Below, in pieces: positions 29,235-40,654 of a stretch of 51,753 nucleotides of DNA (the first letter of the stretch is position 1; each line of letters begins with the position of its first letter). The notes under the pieces were generated by a model, which was not told the origin of the DNA, searched no databases, and worked only from the letters and a program-made list of their open reading frames with translations. The position numbers and the translations under genes are program-made. The stretch is from Zopfochytrium polystomum (taxonomy: Eukaryota; Chytridiomycota; Chytridiomycetes; Chytridiales; Chytridiaceae). The DNA is taken from NCBI GenBank assembly GCA_025765615.1, contig JAIVFJ010000384.1, positions 1 through 51,753 of the forward strand, given 5' to 3'.

Positions 29235-31663
29235 TCACGCCGCGACCGTCGCGGGAGGAGGGGTCTGCGGCGCCGGCGACGGCTGTGCGTGCGACGACGA
29301 AGAAGGCGCCGAAGTATCATCAGCCTGGGCCGCCGCCGCAGAACGGCGCTTACGGAGCGGCGCAAGCGATATGCGAAAGTGCGGCGACCGCCGGTTGTGC
29401 TGTTGCTGCTGCTGCTGCAACGGCGCGCGGGGTGCGGGTTGCTGGAAGTCGTTGTGGGTTGCGATCGTGTTGTTGTTGGTGGTGGAGGCGGACGGCTGCG
29501 TTGATGGAGGAGGCTGGGGCGGCTTCATGCGGCCGAATCGCCAGCGGGCGGCGGCGGGCGGCAAGGGTTGGGAGTGGACGTCGGCTCCGGGCGACAAAGG
29601 GAAAGGCGATGAGGACGGCGGTGGCGGTGTGGGGGGCGATGAGGTCGGGCGTGAAGTGGAGGAGGAGGGACCAAAGAGGCCGCTGTTGGGTTTGCGGCGC
29701 CAGAGCGCGGCGGGACGCGGTGCGGCTGCGGCGGCGGCGGCGGCCGGCAGTGCGACCGCGGGAGAGGATGAGGGGTTAGCGGGCTGTGGCGGCCAGGGTT
29801 GAGTCGGGTAGTTCGCGGCGTTGGGTGGGGCGGTCACGCTGTCGATGGTCGGGGGGATGCTCGTCGGCGACGGCGGCGCCGAGCTTTGCTTGCGACGAGC
29901 GCGGCGGCGATCCCCTTCGGCCGGCGACGGCGGGAGCGTCGCCGCCTTTGAGTCTCTTGCCGCTCTGCGGGCGGCGGCGGCGGCAGCCCATCCGTCGTCG
30001 TTGCCGTCGTCGTCGTCGCTGTCGCCGGCATCGTCCGAAGTCGTATGGAGCGATGCCTCGTCGAGCGTGTCGTCGTCGTCTCTGTCGTCTCCGTCAATGT
30101 CGACATCAGAATCCGCTTCTCGATCTGACGCGCCACGGGCAAGAGCGCGGGCAGCGCCTCGGCGTCTCAGACGGCGAGAGCCGACCGGGGCGTCGGTGCT
30201 GACGCCTTCCACAGACTCGGCGCCCGCCAGCACTTTTTGGCTGCGGTGGTGGTGGCGGTGGTGACGCGGGTCCTTCAGCTTCTGCGGCCTGGGCGTGGGC
30301 GATTGCGACGGAGATTGCATGGGCGACTGCGGCGGCGATGCGGAGGCAGCGGCGGCCGCGGAGGCGGCGATCGTGAAATCGGAGCGGGCGCTGGCGAGCG
30401 AGACCAAGCTAGTCGGTCGGGTTTGGCTGGGGCTTCCGCCGCCGTTACCGCTACCGTTGGCGGCTCCGTTCGCTCGGACGACTCCGACTGACCGACGTGC
30501 GGCGAGCGAGGCGTCGCTGCGCCAGGGTCGTGGGGAGTGTTGAGAGTGGTGAAGGGGAGGGATTTGGAGGAACGCCGTCGGCGAGGACAAGGGGGGCGGC
30601 GATGAGGACGGCTGGGTGGTGGGGGGCGGCGGGGACGAGGGCGGAGGTCCCTGTCGCTGTGCCATAAACGAGGAAGAATAGGAGGAAGATGGTGACAACG
30701 ATGAGGAGTACGAGGACGAGGAGGAGGATGCGGCGAACGACTTGCGGCGCAGGCGCTTGACTGCGGCCATGAGCAGGGCGACGCGCTCGTCGGGCACGCC
30801 AATGTCGCGGGCGCGCGTGGCCGTCATTTCGAGGAGCGCCCGGCCGTCGACGGCGTTTGCTGTTTCGGTGTGTTTTGTTTTTATCGGTTTTATTATATAT
30901 ATTTTTAAATTTTGTTATTTTAGAGTTTGGATTGACAGGGTTTAGGGTTTTTTCGTTATTATTGTTGATTGTTTGACTCGGCATTGATCACCGGTTGGGG
31001 GGAGATCACATGCTCGGTGGCTCTCTCTCTCTCTCTCTCTCGCCTTCTCACACGCATACCATCACGCGCGACGTGTCCGTTCCCACGCAGTCACGCAGTC
31101 ACCCAGTCACCCAGTCACGCTCACGCCCGACCCACCCACCCACACCAACACTCGCATCGCGTCGCATCGCATCATATTATCAGCGATCAACCATCGTGCA
31201 CCAAACCCAATACACACACTCTCAAACTCAACTCACCGGTGAACGGCAGCACGTCGGCAAACGCAAACCCGGACTTGCCCAGCCACCGCGCCACTTCGCG
31301 GGTGTCCCACGCCGCGGGGTCGTCGTAGTGGTAGATCGCAGTGCTGCTGTTACTGCTGCCGATGGCGGCGGCCGGGGCGGCGGACGAGTTCTTTGTGTTG
31401 GTGGTGTGGGTGGTGGCCGAGTCATCCGCAGAGTGCGAGAACGACAAGAACGAGCCGGGGCGCGGCCGCGGCCGCGACGGCGGTGGGGACGGGGGGGAGG
31501 TAGAAGGGGATCCGGCAGCTGGAGCAGCGGCGGCTTCGGGTGTGTTGGGGGAGGAGGGGGACGGGTAAGGAGAAGGGGTGGCGGTGGAGGTGCTGGTGGT
31601 GGTGGTGTGTGATGCGGAAGAACCGGTGCGGGCAAGGAGAGAAGACGGCGATTTGGAGGCCAT
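29235..31663 (-). CDS. SAM-domain protein with long low-complexity tail
   Basis: Two exons: 31663-31237 and 30859-29235, joined by a 377-base phase 1 intron (GTGAGT...ACAG), giving 683 residues. The splice rebuilds a sterile alpha motif across the joint: AAWDTREVARWLGKSGF and FADVLPFTG on exon 1, then AVDGRALLEMT, ARDIGVPDERVALLMAAVK on exon 2, with the typical V..WL...GF, DG..LL.M and I.L...L pattern. About 130 Ser/Thr/Pro-rich residues precede it. The tail is disordered: Ser/Pro/Ala/Gln-rich with an acidic block (DSDVDIDGDDRDDDD). SAM domains mediate protein-protein or RNA contacts; in fungi they occur in MAPK scaffolds, but the family is not identified here. The intron carries a CT run and tandem short repeats. 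Confidence 0.75.
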
Positions 31664-32797
31664 GTTGTCCCGTCCTCCTTCTTCTAACGCTGCTGCTGCT
31701 GCTGCTCCTCCTCTTGTTGCTCTTGTCGCTCCTGTCTCTCGCTCGTTGCTCTTGTTGTCGTTGTTGCAGCTGCACTGTGAGAGAGTGTTTGGCAGAGTGG
31801 GCGAGGACGGCGACGGCGACGGCGACGGCCCAGCGTGTGCGGAAGGGCTTTCGGAAATTGAATTACAATTTTTATATATTCTTTTGCTTTCCTCAATTTT
31901 TATCTGTTTTTCTTGACTAGAAAACAACATAAAAGAAAATGAAAAAACGAAAAAAAAATTCAAACTTGAAACCTTCCAATTTTCTGTCCGCCGAATAAAA
32001 AAAATTGAAAAAAAAAAATAAACCCAACACGGATCAATGCTGACATGGGCGGCAGCTTGGCCCCCTCCACTTCAATTGGTTGTTCTGATCAGCGGAAAAA
32101 AAAAGGCTGTCTCATTTTGGTCGGCATTTTGGACAGAGGCTTCCGACAGGTCCCCGACTCCTGGAAAGTGCCTTCTTTTTGTCCATGCCAAAAACGGCCC
32201 AGAAGGTTTTCATTTGTGCTCCCCGCAAGGCTCTGATTGGTGGATGACCGATTCAGCAATGAAAGGGAAACCAGATTTTGTTCTTCCAATGACGGCGTGA
32301 AACGTTGGGTGATAATTTATCCGTTCACCCTACAAACCCTGGAGACAAAAACCTCAATAGGGTTTACGTTCATGTAGAAACTGCAAGAAGATAAATTGGG
32401 ATTTGCGGGTGGAGTGGGGACTGCTGCACAGAAAAGTTCGTTTAAAACCCACATAAAGGGCGTCAAGGTTTAAAAGGTTAATCACAGATTGGCTGAAGAA
32501 ATTTAGAACATGATGTTCGAAGGACCACAACCTTCCCTGTTTGGAACTTCGTTCTCTCCATCCACCAATGAATCCTCATCTCTCCACCTTTAAAAATGCC
32601 AAACACAAGGTGAGATTGGCGTCCTCGAAGACGACAGAATTGAGTGTGGCCACAGCGCTCGCTTCTATTGCGCGGTTACAAAAAAAAAAAAATCCGGAGT
32701 GCAAAAAATTAAAGACCAGAGAAAAGAAAAAGTGGTCACGACGTTCACTCGACCAGGCGTTATTCCCCCCCGCCCAGACACATCCGCTCCTCCGCGT
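31664..32797. other. Intergenic region between SAM and GNAT genes
   Basis: The 5' flank of the SAM gene is CTG/CTC-rich, followed by AT-rich DNA near 31860-32030. Short frames at 32037-32300 and 32541-32700 have no recognisable content and I do not call them genes. Confidence 0.5.
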
Positions 32798-33751
32798 TCA
32801 GGCAGGACCCCTCTTCAAATACTCAAAGACATACGTCCCCCACCGGTCCGCGCTCCTCGCGTCCTCCTCTCCGACAGCACCAACAACGTCCGGCGGCGGC
32901 CTCGCCCACCCGTCCGGCGCGTACCGGTCCAAGTCAATCTCCAACCTCCTCACGGTCTCGACGAACCCTGCGCTCCTGTACGCGGCGACGGCGGCGGGCG
33001 GGGCGTGGACCCAGGCCCATGCGCCGAGGGCGTCCGCGATGCGGGTTCCGGCGCGGAGGAGGCGGGCGGCGACGCCGCGGCGGTGGTGGAGCGGGTGGAC
33101 GGAGAGCGAGACGACGTACATGGACGGGGGCGGGTTGTTGGTGGCGGGCGGCATGGCGGCGGCGCACCAGGCATCGAGGTCGGCGGAGACGAGGGCGGCG
33201 AGCTTTTGCGGGCCGTCTTCCGGGAGCGGGTCAGGCGTGTTTGTAGTGGTGTAGCGGTCGTCGACGTTGGAGGGGGGAGGAGGTGTAGGGTTGGCGAGGA
33301 AGGCGGCGACGCGGGTAGGGTCGCGTTCGGGGTCGAGGAAGGCGGGGAGCAAGGGGGCGACGGCGGGGTGGTTGAGCGGGTCTTGCACGGCGTGGAAGCC
33401 CCAGACGCAGTAGCCGAGGATCTCGGTGGTGGTGTTATTGTTGTTGTTGTTGTTTTCGTGGTCGGACGACGAACGCTCGACGGCCTTGAGGACGAGACAG
33501 CGCGGCGAGCGCAGCAGCGACGGCAGGGACTCGAGGGTGCCCTTGCGCATGTCGTAGCCGGCGCGGCCGAGCGCCTTGAGCCGCGTCTGGCGGTCGGTGG
33601 CGAAGGCGGCGGCGGCGATGTCGGCGATCGCGGCAAAGTCGTCGGGCGTGGCGCGCGCGACGACGATGTTATTGTTGGCGGTGGTGGTGGAGGGATCGGC
33701 GGCGTTCGTAGTCGGGGTGGCCGTCGCAGTCATCGAAGTTGTAGCCATCAT
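32798..33751 (-). CDS. GNAT-family N-acetyltransferase
   Basis: One exon, 317 residues, frame intact. The acetyl-CoA binding signature is clear: YVVSLSVHPLHHRRGVAARLL (a V.P..RR.G.A..L motif A), then a helix and AAYRSAGF (motif B). The N-terminal part, TPDDFAAIADIAAAAF, is the usual first strand and helix of the fold. An Asn run from a (GTT)n tract lies in the middle, outside the core. No targeting signal. Substrate cannot be told; small-molecule or protein N-acetylation are both possible. Fungal proteins of this length with the same layout are common. Confidence 0.85.
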   Translation of the reverse strand: MMATTSMTATATPTTNAADPSTTTANNNIVVARATPDDFAAIADIAAAAFATDRQTRLKALGRAGYDMRKGTLESLPSLLRSPRCLVLKAVERSSSDHENNNNNNNTTTEILGYCVWGFHAVQDPLNHPAVAPLLPAFLDPERDPTRVAAFLANPTPPPPSNVDDRYTTTNTPDPLPEDGPQKLAALVSADLDAWCAAAMPPATNNPPPSMYVVSLSVHPLHHRRGVAARLLRAGTRIADALGAWAWVHAPPAAVAAYRSAGFVETVRRLEIDLDRYAPDGWARPPPDVVGAVGEEDARSADRWGTYVFEYLKRGPA

Positions 33752-34415
33752 TCACTCGTTCACCCCTCAGTCCAGACTGCGTGCGAATAATATGAACGAT
33801 GGAGCGATGGATGGGTGGATGGATCGATCGATCGATAGATCGTGCGATCAGAGTGCTGGATTCTGGTCACGGTTTTTGCTCGACGCCGTTTTAAGGGTGA
33901 ATAACCCTGACATGGACAGCAAATGCTGACAAAAAGGAATCGGGGCACAGTCGCTACCTTGGCCCCTTTGGTCCAGACGTGCGTGCGGACGTGCGTGCGG
34001 GCAAGTTTCGCTTCATAAACAAACAAATAAAAACACGCACCTCCGAGCAGCCGCTAAGAGCTAGTCTGCGGGGGGGTGGTAGCGGGTAGTCGGGAGTGAG
34101 CGAGTGATTGGGTTCCCCACCTATGGGCGCGTGAAGAGAAGGGAGGGGAAGCGGTGGGTAATGTGTAACATCTCCGCCTGTACTGCCGCTGTCAGGCGCT
34201 GAGAAAAGAGAGCAGAGCCCGGCAGCGTCAAGAGTGAGTGACTGTTGCTGGGCGTTCATGCGCTTTGAAGTCCTTGTGATTCATTGATTGGTTGATTGAT
34301 TGAGTGGTTGAATGCCCAAGCCACACAACGCACGCGCCGTTGGGAAAAGAGACAGACAGAGCCGGAGAGGGAGGGAGAGACAGGGAGAGAGAGAGAAAGA
34401 GAGAGAGGAGAGAGA

Positions 34416-34470
<55 letters not shown>

Positions 34471-34571
34471 TCAAATACACACACAGAGACAGCCAGCAAC
34501 CGAGCAAAAGGGAACAAGACGGTGGGACAGACAGAAAGAGCGGGAGTGGGTCGGCGTGCAAACGACCTTTA
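33752..34571. repeat. Intergenic region with GA microsatellite
   Basis: No gene supported. A (GA)n tract with a few interruptions spans about 34388-34467, followed by short AC and ACAG runs. (GATC/GATG) short tandem units lie near 33805-33840. The GA tract marks the 5' end of the inverted duplication shared with 24.99-25.07 kb. Confidence 0.7.
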
Positions 34572-36000
34572 ATGAACCCCTTCGCTGCCGCCGCCGCCGC
34601 CGCCGCTCGAGCCGCCGCCAACGCGGCCAACGCCGCCGTCGACCCTGCCCTCGCCCCGCTCGCTTCTTCGACGTCATCAAATGCGCTGTCGCCGTCCCCA
34701 ACCTCGACCTCAACTTGGCGCGAGGACGGCACCCCCATCACCGGATCGGACCCGCGCGTGACCGCAACGACCACGCCGGGCCTGATCGCCGCAGAGTCAT
34801 ACGAGACCGCCATCCCCACCGGCCTGGTCCTCGCCTCCTTCATTCTCATGGCCGCCGCCGCCCTCCTCGGTTTCTTGTCTCTCAAGGCCACCGGCGCCCC
34901 CTGGGACGAGCCCCCGTCTTACCTGACCCCGGAGGCCGCCGCCGCCGCTTCGGACGTGGCCCCCGAAAAGGAAAAGGCCAAGCGGCGACGGCAGACGACG
35001 ACGCAAAGCCGCCGGACCCCGTGGGTGTTTCGGAACCCACGCTGGCTGCCGGTCCTCGCCCTGAGCGTCCTGATCGACCTGTACGCCTACTTCTCCCTCC
35101 TCGAGTTCCTGTTTGCCGGCACGTGGAACAAGCCGTTCGGGTACTCGCCTTCGTACTTTCTAATCGCATCCTCGTACGCCCTGGTCCAGGCGCGCGCGTA
35201 CCACAAGATGTTCTCGGCCGCGCCGTCGCCGGGCAGAAGCGGCGCCGAGGGGATCCGGCTCGTTGTCAACTGCGTCTTGATCGTCGGGGGTCATGTGCTT
35301 TGCGATTAAAAAGGCGACGTTGACGGGGAACACGTCCTTCACGGGCGTCCGCACCGTCATTCAATTCAACGGGACCTACCAGTACAACGAGTACAGTGAG
35401 ACCACGTACGTTCGCCCAAACTATGTCTACAACAGGATATACACATCGTACAGCGACGGCGATTCCGACTTGTTTTCGGGACCGCTGTGGGCCTGCATCG
35501 ACTACGACCAGCCTCCCATCTCCAACTCGACCTTCAACGCCACGTCCACCACAACCTTGATTTGCCAGATTCGTCAAAAAGGTACGTCACGATCCCTTCC
35601 TCCAACGTTTTCCCCCCTCCCCGTCTTAACCCCTTTACCCCCAGGGTTCTCCCAGTTCCTCGACTGGTGGGCAGTCTTCAAATTCCTCGCCCTCGCCTAC
35701 ACGGCCTTCACGACGATGATCGCCGACGACGAGATGGCTCTGCCGGACTTCCTCTTCAGCCAGGCTCCGATGCTTGGTCTCGCGCTCATCGAGCTGGTGG
35801 CCGTCTTCTTCCGCAGCGTCGCGGCCCCGCCCATCTACCTCGAGCTGGCGTGGTGCCCGAATACGGACTTTCACTGGTGCCAGATCATGGAGCTCGGCGT
35901 CTTGTACCCGTACTCGCTGAGGCAGACCGCCATGTGGGCATCGACCCTCGGCATCAGCCCCGTCGACAAGATTGCGGGTTACGGCGCGATCTCGGCGTGA
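34572..36000 (+). CDS. Multipass membrane protein, one frame break
   Basis: Exon 1 34572-35581, phase 1 intron 35582-35644 (GTACGT, CTTAAC branch site, CAG), exon 2 35645-36000; 454 residues if the single frame break is ignored. Membrane segments by eye: TGLVLASFILMAAAALLGFL, VLALSVLIDLYAYFSLLEFL, YFLIASSYALV, a segment around VVNCVLIVG, FKFLALAYTAFTTMI and LGLALIELVAVFF. A long loop with several N-glycosylation sites (NGT, NST, NAT) lies between the fourth and fifth, so it is probably outside the cytosol. The frame break is a five-G run at 35286-35290; the inverted pseudogene copy has four Gs there, and four would restore the frame. Family not recognised. Its partner gene converges on it 1.1 kb downstream. 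Confidence 0.7.
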
Positions 36001-37118
36001 GAGTCGGGTAGCGAGTTTAGATGGCAGCGTGATGGGGAGGAAGGAGGAAGGAAGGGAGTTTCGGCTGTGTTTGCTTTGCTTTGCTTGGGTCTTTTTTTTT
36101 TTTTTTTTCGGTACTCTGGCTCCGCTACTGCGGACGCGAGCTAGTCGTCCCTGGCCTCTCCCTCCCTTTTCCTGATTCTAGCCAAAAAACGGCAGGGTTT
36201 TCGCGGTGAAGAGCAACCCGTAAAATTGTATTTGTTCGTGACCAGATAAATAAAAGAATAAACTGGTTACTCCTCCGTCCCTCGCATCCTGACGCCAGGC
36301 GCTATGGAGCACGCATTTTCACGGTTTGGCGTGGAAGTGAAAGACTGTCCGCACCCCCACCACGTCCTGGAACAGAATCAAAAAATAAATAAATAACAAA
36401 TAAATACGCCGCCACCTCCCCCTCTGAAGTCCTTCCAGTTCCGCTCCAGCCTGTAAGCGACGATCACGCCCACTGAATATCTGTTTGATTTAAAGTAGTT
36501 ACGCCGTGGTTCACCTGCTTACTCGCCACCAACCGAAACCAACCCCGAAGGACAGCTTTGCAATGTCATTCTTCCGACAAACTCCGACCCACGGGTGCCA
36601 CTCGCCATCATGCTCAGTTCCGTCGCCTCTTCGTCCACGCAACCAACCACTGCGCAGACCGACGACTCCCACAACGCGGCTGACCCGACGTTTACGTTCG
36701 TCGTCGGCTGCCTAATTCACGCGTTAAGATATGACTAAGTGCGCGTTTTCGTTCGAGGTCGGAGTGAGGTTCTTCGCTCCACCCAGTGTTTTCCATTTAG
36801 GGTTGGCAAAGAGGAATGGCGCTAAAACTCATGGCCGGAATGAAAACGAGCAAAAAAAGAAAACGGACTGAACCTTAACAGAAAGCAAAATTCTCATACA
36901 AATGAGAGATAATGGAGTACAAAACAAAGGTGTTTTGATCCAAAAAAAAAACTGATGAAACAGAAATGTTGTGGAGTAGAAGGGAGAGACATGGTTCACA
37001 AGTTGGACACCGGGAATAGAAACGTAACACCGAGTCTTCTGCCTTTCAACGAGAGGCTCCGCTGATGTAAGCGAGAGAAGAACTGACGGCTGCGATAGCT
37101 AGCGGGTGCGAGGTTGGT
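36001..37118. other. Intergenic region between convergent genes
   Basis: Poly-T at 36091-36109, AATAAA-like signals near 36247 and 36385, then unremarkable sequence. Nothing gene-like seen. This segment is the part missing from the inverted copy at 24.2-24.3 kb. Confidence 0.5.
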
Positions 37119-39700
37119 TCAAATTTTCTGCCGCCCGTCAGCGCTTCCCCACCACATTGTGTTTGGGAGCTCTTCGAAGGGGTGTTTGTCGGTCACCCTC
37201 AACATGATGCCGTAGATCACGATCGATTTTGCGTCTTGAAAAACGTCCACAAGCGATTTCCCGGGTATGGGTTTAACCAGCCATTCCAGGTTCTTGGATG
37301 CGCCCCGGGCAAAAGGGTTAGGGGAGTGGGTGTCAGCAGAGGTCAAACCCAACAAGCGCCCTTCACAGTGAATACCTGATTTCCCGGAAAATTGGGATCG
37401 GCAGCAGTCGGACACGTTGGAAAAGCGCCAGAGAGCGTTCCTGGCGCTTTTTTGTAGATACTGTCGGGGCGGACGCGCACTTGAAACACCATTTGAAACC
37501 ATTTGCCGTTGTGCAGCCACGGCTCTGCGTAGCGCGGATGCCCGCTGTACTCGATGGATGGGGACAAGTAGACGACAGGTTCCCGCCGCGAAAAGCAACC
37601 TGGTGCCGCTTTCAGTCCCTTGCATCCAATTAAAAAAAACACGGACTTTGAGAACGACGGAATCAAGATCAAAAAGAAGGCTGTTTCTTACTTGGCTCAG
37701 GATTGCACCGGCAAGCTCGTGGTTCGTGCCATGGTAAGCAACGTGCCAGCCACTATATTTGCGGTCGAATTCCTTTGCGCTCTCGCAGACGTTGAGGGCG
37801 ATGCGTCGCCAGCCTGTGGGGCACCAGTACTTTTCGTTTCCACGGTACAAGTACGTGAACTCTGTCGTTCTGTAACCAGACGCCTCAAGGTTGCCGTATA
37901 TGCGATTGAAGTTTGCGTTTGTAACCTAAATGATTGCAGAGTAAAATATGTGACTGCGGACAATAATGAAATGAACTTGCACACAAAAAATGGAACAAAC
38001 CCTGCTCTCTCCGATCGACAGTCCGAAATCGCCAATCATAACACACGCGACGCTCAAATTGGCGAGCTTGGTGGCGTGGGACATGAACTTTTTGACCGAC
38101 TGGCCGTCAAACATGATCTCAAACTCGACCGCCACAGTCCCGTCTGCCTCGCTCTTTTCACCAATGTAGCGGACGTAAACGCCCAAAATGGCTTGCACCT
38201 CCGTCCGAAGGGTCTTTGCAATCTCATCGTCCTGCTTGGCGCGGGCACGATCCGGACTCTGTTGTTTTCGTCGGGCAGCCGCCCCAACGCAATGTGCGTC
38301 ACTTTGGCCGTCGCCGCCGCCGCTCCGCCGTTCTCTGCGCCGGGCGAGCGCATGTACTCCCAGCACATCTGAACCATTTCCGAGAGCGCCGCAGTGTGCT
38401 GGCTGGCGGCAGCGGCGTCGCCGGTGATCAAGGAGCGCAGAAACAGCCAGCCGCGCTTGAGCTCGTGCACAGCCACGTTTTCCGGGATCCGCGGAAACTC
38501 GGCGTCGGCGATCGTCTTTTCGGCGCGGTCGCAAAAGTGCTGGAGGCACGTTTGAAAGTGTTCCAGGTCTTTTTCGAGCTCTTCTCTTTCAATGCGCCCG
38601 TACAGCTCAGTATCGGTGTGGTTGCCTCGCAAATAGTCCACGATGAATTTTTCGAGGCGCGGGTACCTATTCCCAACGTGAAGTGAGGAGAGAGAACGTC
38701 GGCACAGGGTAAGCATCGATTATATCGCCGGTAACCATGCAGCTCATGTTTAATACCATTCTGGCGACTCTCGGTCAGTATAGCGTGAGGCGTCCTGATT
38801 TTGTGCAGCAATGCGTATCGCAGCCCCTCCTCCTGCGTGTCCCACGACAGGACCAGCGAGAGCGATTACTGCCCCAACAGCGATTCCGACTGGGCCCAAC
38901 GCTGCGAGCGCGAGAGCTGTCAAGCCGCCAGCAACACCCGCAGCTATCATTCCATTTTTTCTGGTTTCGGACATTTGATCTTGGACTCTGCGGAGCGCAA
39001 AGGCGAGGGGCTGAAAGTCCTTTTTGAGCCCGTCCAGGAAGTGCTCGCTGTCTCTTTCGCCTTGCTCCAATCGCTCATTAAACTCTCGGCGCAGGGCGGT
39101 TGCGTTCCCCTTGGGGTGGGTGTGTTTCCACTGCAAGAGGTATTCCTCAAAATCCCGCCTGTTTTTTTTTTTTCTTTCCTTTTAGTGCAGTCGATCACTT
39201 GGCGAAAAGAAAAAACGAAAAAACAAAAAAAAAAGACACACACACACACACACAAATGGAACCCACTTCAGCTTCGTGTGGTCGCTCCGGCGCGTGATCG
39301 ACCGCCTGATCCCGTCCCACACCGCCTGAATCCGCACGGCCGCCGGCTCCCCCTTCTCGTTCTCGATCGCCTCGACAATGTCCCGGTCGACGAACCCGCC
39401 GAGCGGGATCCTCAGCAGCGTGTCCAGCAGCCCGTCCGGCTGTAGCAGCTGCACGAGCCCCGTCTCGGTCAAAAGGTGGCGGATACACACCAGCGACTCC
39501 ATGACGCTCCTCTGCGACGCTTCGCGGATCTTGGCGATCTCCGCCCGCAGCTGGCGGCGCTTGCCGTCGTAGAAGGACCGGAAGGCGTCCGAGTTGAGGA
39601 GAACGATGAGCTGCCGCACGCGCCGTTCGATCGTTGGCTCGAGCGATGCTTGCACGTGGTCCAGGGCGGCGACGAGGTCAATTTCCGCTGCTGAGGGCAT
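37119..39700 (-). CDS. Helical/membrane protein with ADP-ribosyltransferase-like C terminus
   Basis: Six exons: 39700-39267, 39158-38757, 38666-38001, 37925-37692, 37618-37376 and 37292-37119; about 717 residues. All introns are GT-AG and the phases agree, except for one missing base in exon 3 near 38244, which the pseudogene copy still has. The N-terminal 200 residues are helical and charged. A Gly/Ala-rich hydrophobic hairpin (LTALALAALGPVGIAVGAVIALAG) follows, then a helical and alpha/beta middle. The C-terminal part has CPTGWRRIALNV, GWHVAYHGT with the His near residue 566, VVYLSPSIEYSG and VFQVRVRP. This pattern recalls YHGT proteins of other eukaryotes, which look like divergent PARP/ART folds. 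A role in modifying proteins or in defence is possible but inferred. The membrane hairpin upstream of an ART-like domain is unusual. Confidence 0.65.
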
Positions 39701-39854
39701 CTTGGAGGGGGTCCTTCTTGATCAGTGTGGATGGCTCGCGCAGGCGCCTGGCTGGGGAAGAAAAGATTGGCCCCTATTTATTGACCCCACTCGTCTGCTG
39801 TATTTGTGTGTGCGTGTGCGTGTGTGTGGTTATTGGTTATTCACGGAGACCATT

Positions 39855-39884
39855 GCACTCGCACTCGCACTCGCACTCGCACTT
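39855..39884 (+). repeat. Short GCACTC tandem repeat
   Basis: Five units of the hexamer GCACTC, the last ending in TT. Not a telomeric repeat. Confidence 0.8.
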
Positions 39885-39980
39885 TGAAAGCGCACCATGC
39901 CAAATGTGGGATTTCATGCGCTCGCACTTCCATTTTGCTGTATTGAGGGAAGAACTTGTCACGAGAACAAAAGATAACTG

Positions 39981-40654
39981 ATGACTCGTTCCCTGTCTTC
40001 GCAGGCGCCGGCGGCCGCCGCCACCGCCGACACTACCAACGCCGCCGCCGCGTCTGCAGCCCGAACCAACAGGCCTGTTTCGCCTCCACCGCCGCAGCCC
40101 CTTCGCTTGACCCTGCGCAACGTGACGCTTGACAGGCACTCACTCGCCGAATGGGCGCACGCCGAAGAGTTGCTGTTGACAATGTCCCACTTTACAGGCT
40201 AGCCCTCCACAGCTTCCTCCTCTTCTCGCTCGAGGAAGCAACCCATGTCGGCACCCCTTTTCTTGCCTCGCATTTTTAACGCAGCTTAACGAGTCTCACC
40301 CCCAACACTGACGGCTTCCACTGCTTCTACTCGCCAGCTCTGAGCTCTGATGGCGACGGTGAGGGCAGCAAGCTCTCATGTGCCTGTGCAGGGTACAAGG
40401 AGATGGTGCGATCGCTACTTGACCTTGGGCCCTGGCAGGACATCAGGAACAAGCGTCAGCTGACATCTTTGCATAATGACGTTGTTCGAGCGCTTCTGGA
40501 GGCCGGTGCGGATATTGACGCTAAATGCCCAAGCAACTTGACGCCGATGGATTACGCGCATATTGACAGACACAATGACAGTAAGGAGCTCTTACGACTT
40601 TGGCAAAACAAGAGGAGGCGTGCGGACGGCGAGACTACTCGGTTTGATGGATAG
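39981..40654 (+). pseudogene. Ankyrin-repeat gene fragment
   Basis: The segment from about 40392 (after a TGTGCAG acceptor-like site) to TAG 40654 encodes KEMVRSLLDLG and then VVRALLEAGADIDAKC..NLTPMDYAHIDRHNDSKELLRL, which is a clear ankyrin repeat with half of another. An upstream Ala/Pro-rich frame at 39981-40202 may be a first exon, but the piece between has stops and I could not join them. Too short for a functional ankyrin protein by itself; most likely a relic or a mis-split small gene. Confidence 0.5.

Noticed and set aside
29285..30543. Plus-strand frames opposite the SAM-domain gene
   Set aside because: Arg/Gly/Ala-rich shadows of a GC-rich coding strand, without any motif; the minus strand makes a SAM domain across a good intron.
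32699..33790. A 363-codon plus-strand frame
   Set aside because: Antisense shadow of the GNAT gene.
39855..39884. Telomere-like or CRISPR-like repeat
   Set aside because: Five hexamers without spacers and not a telomere unit; an ordinary microsatellite.
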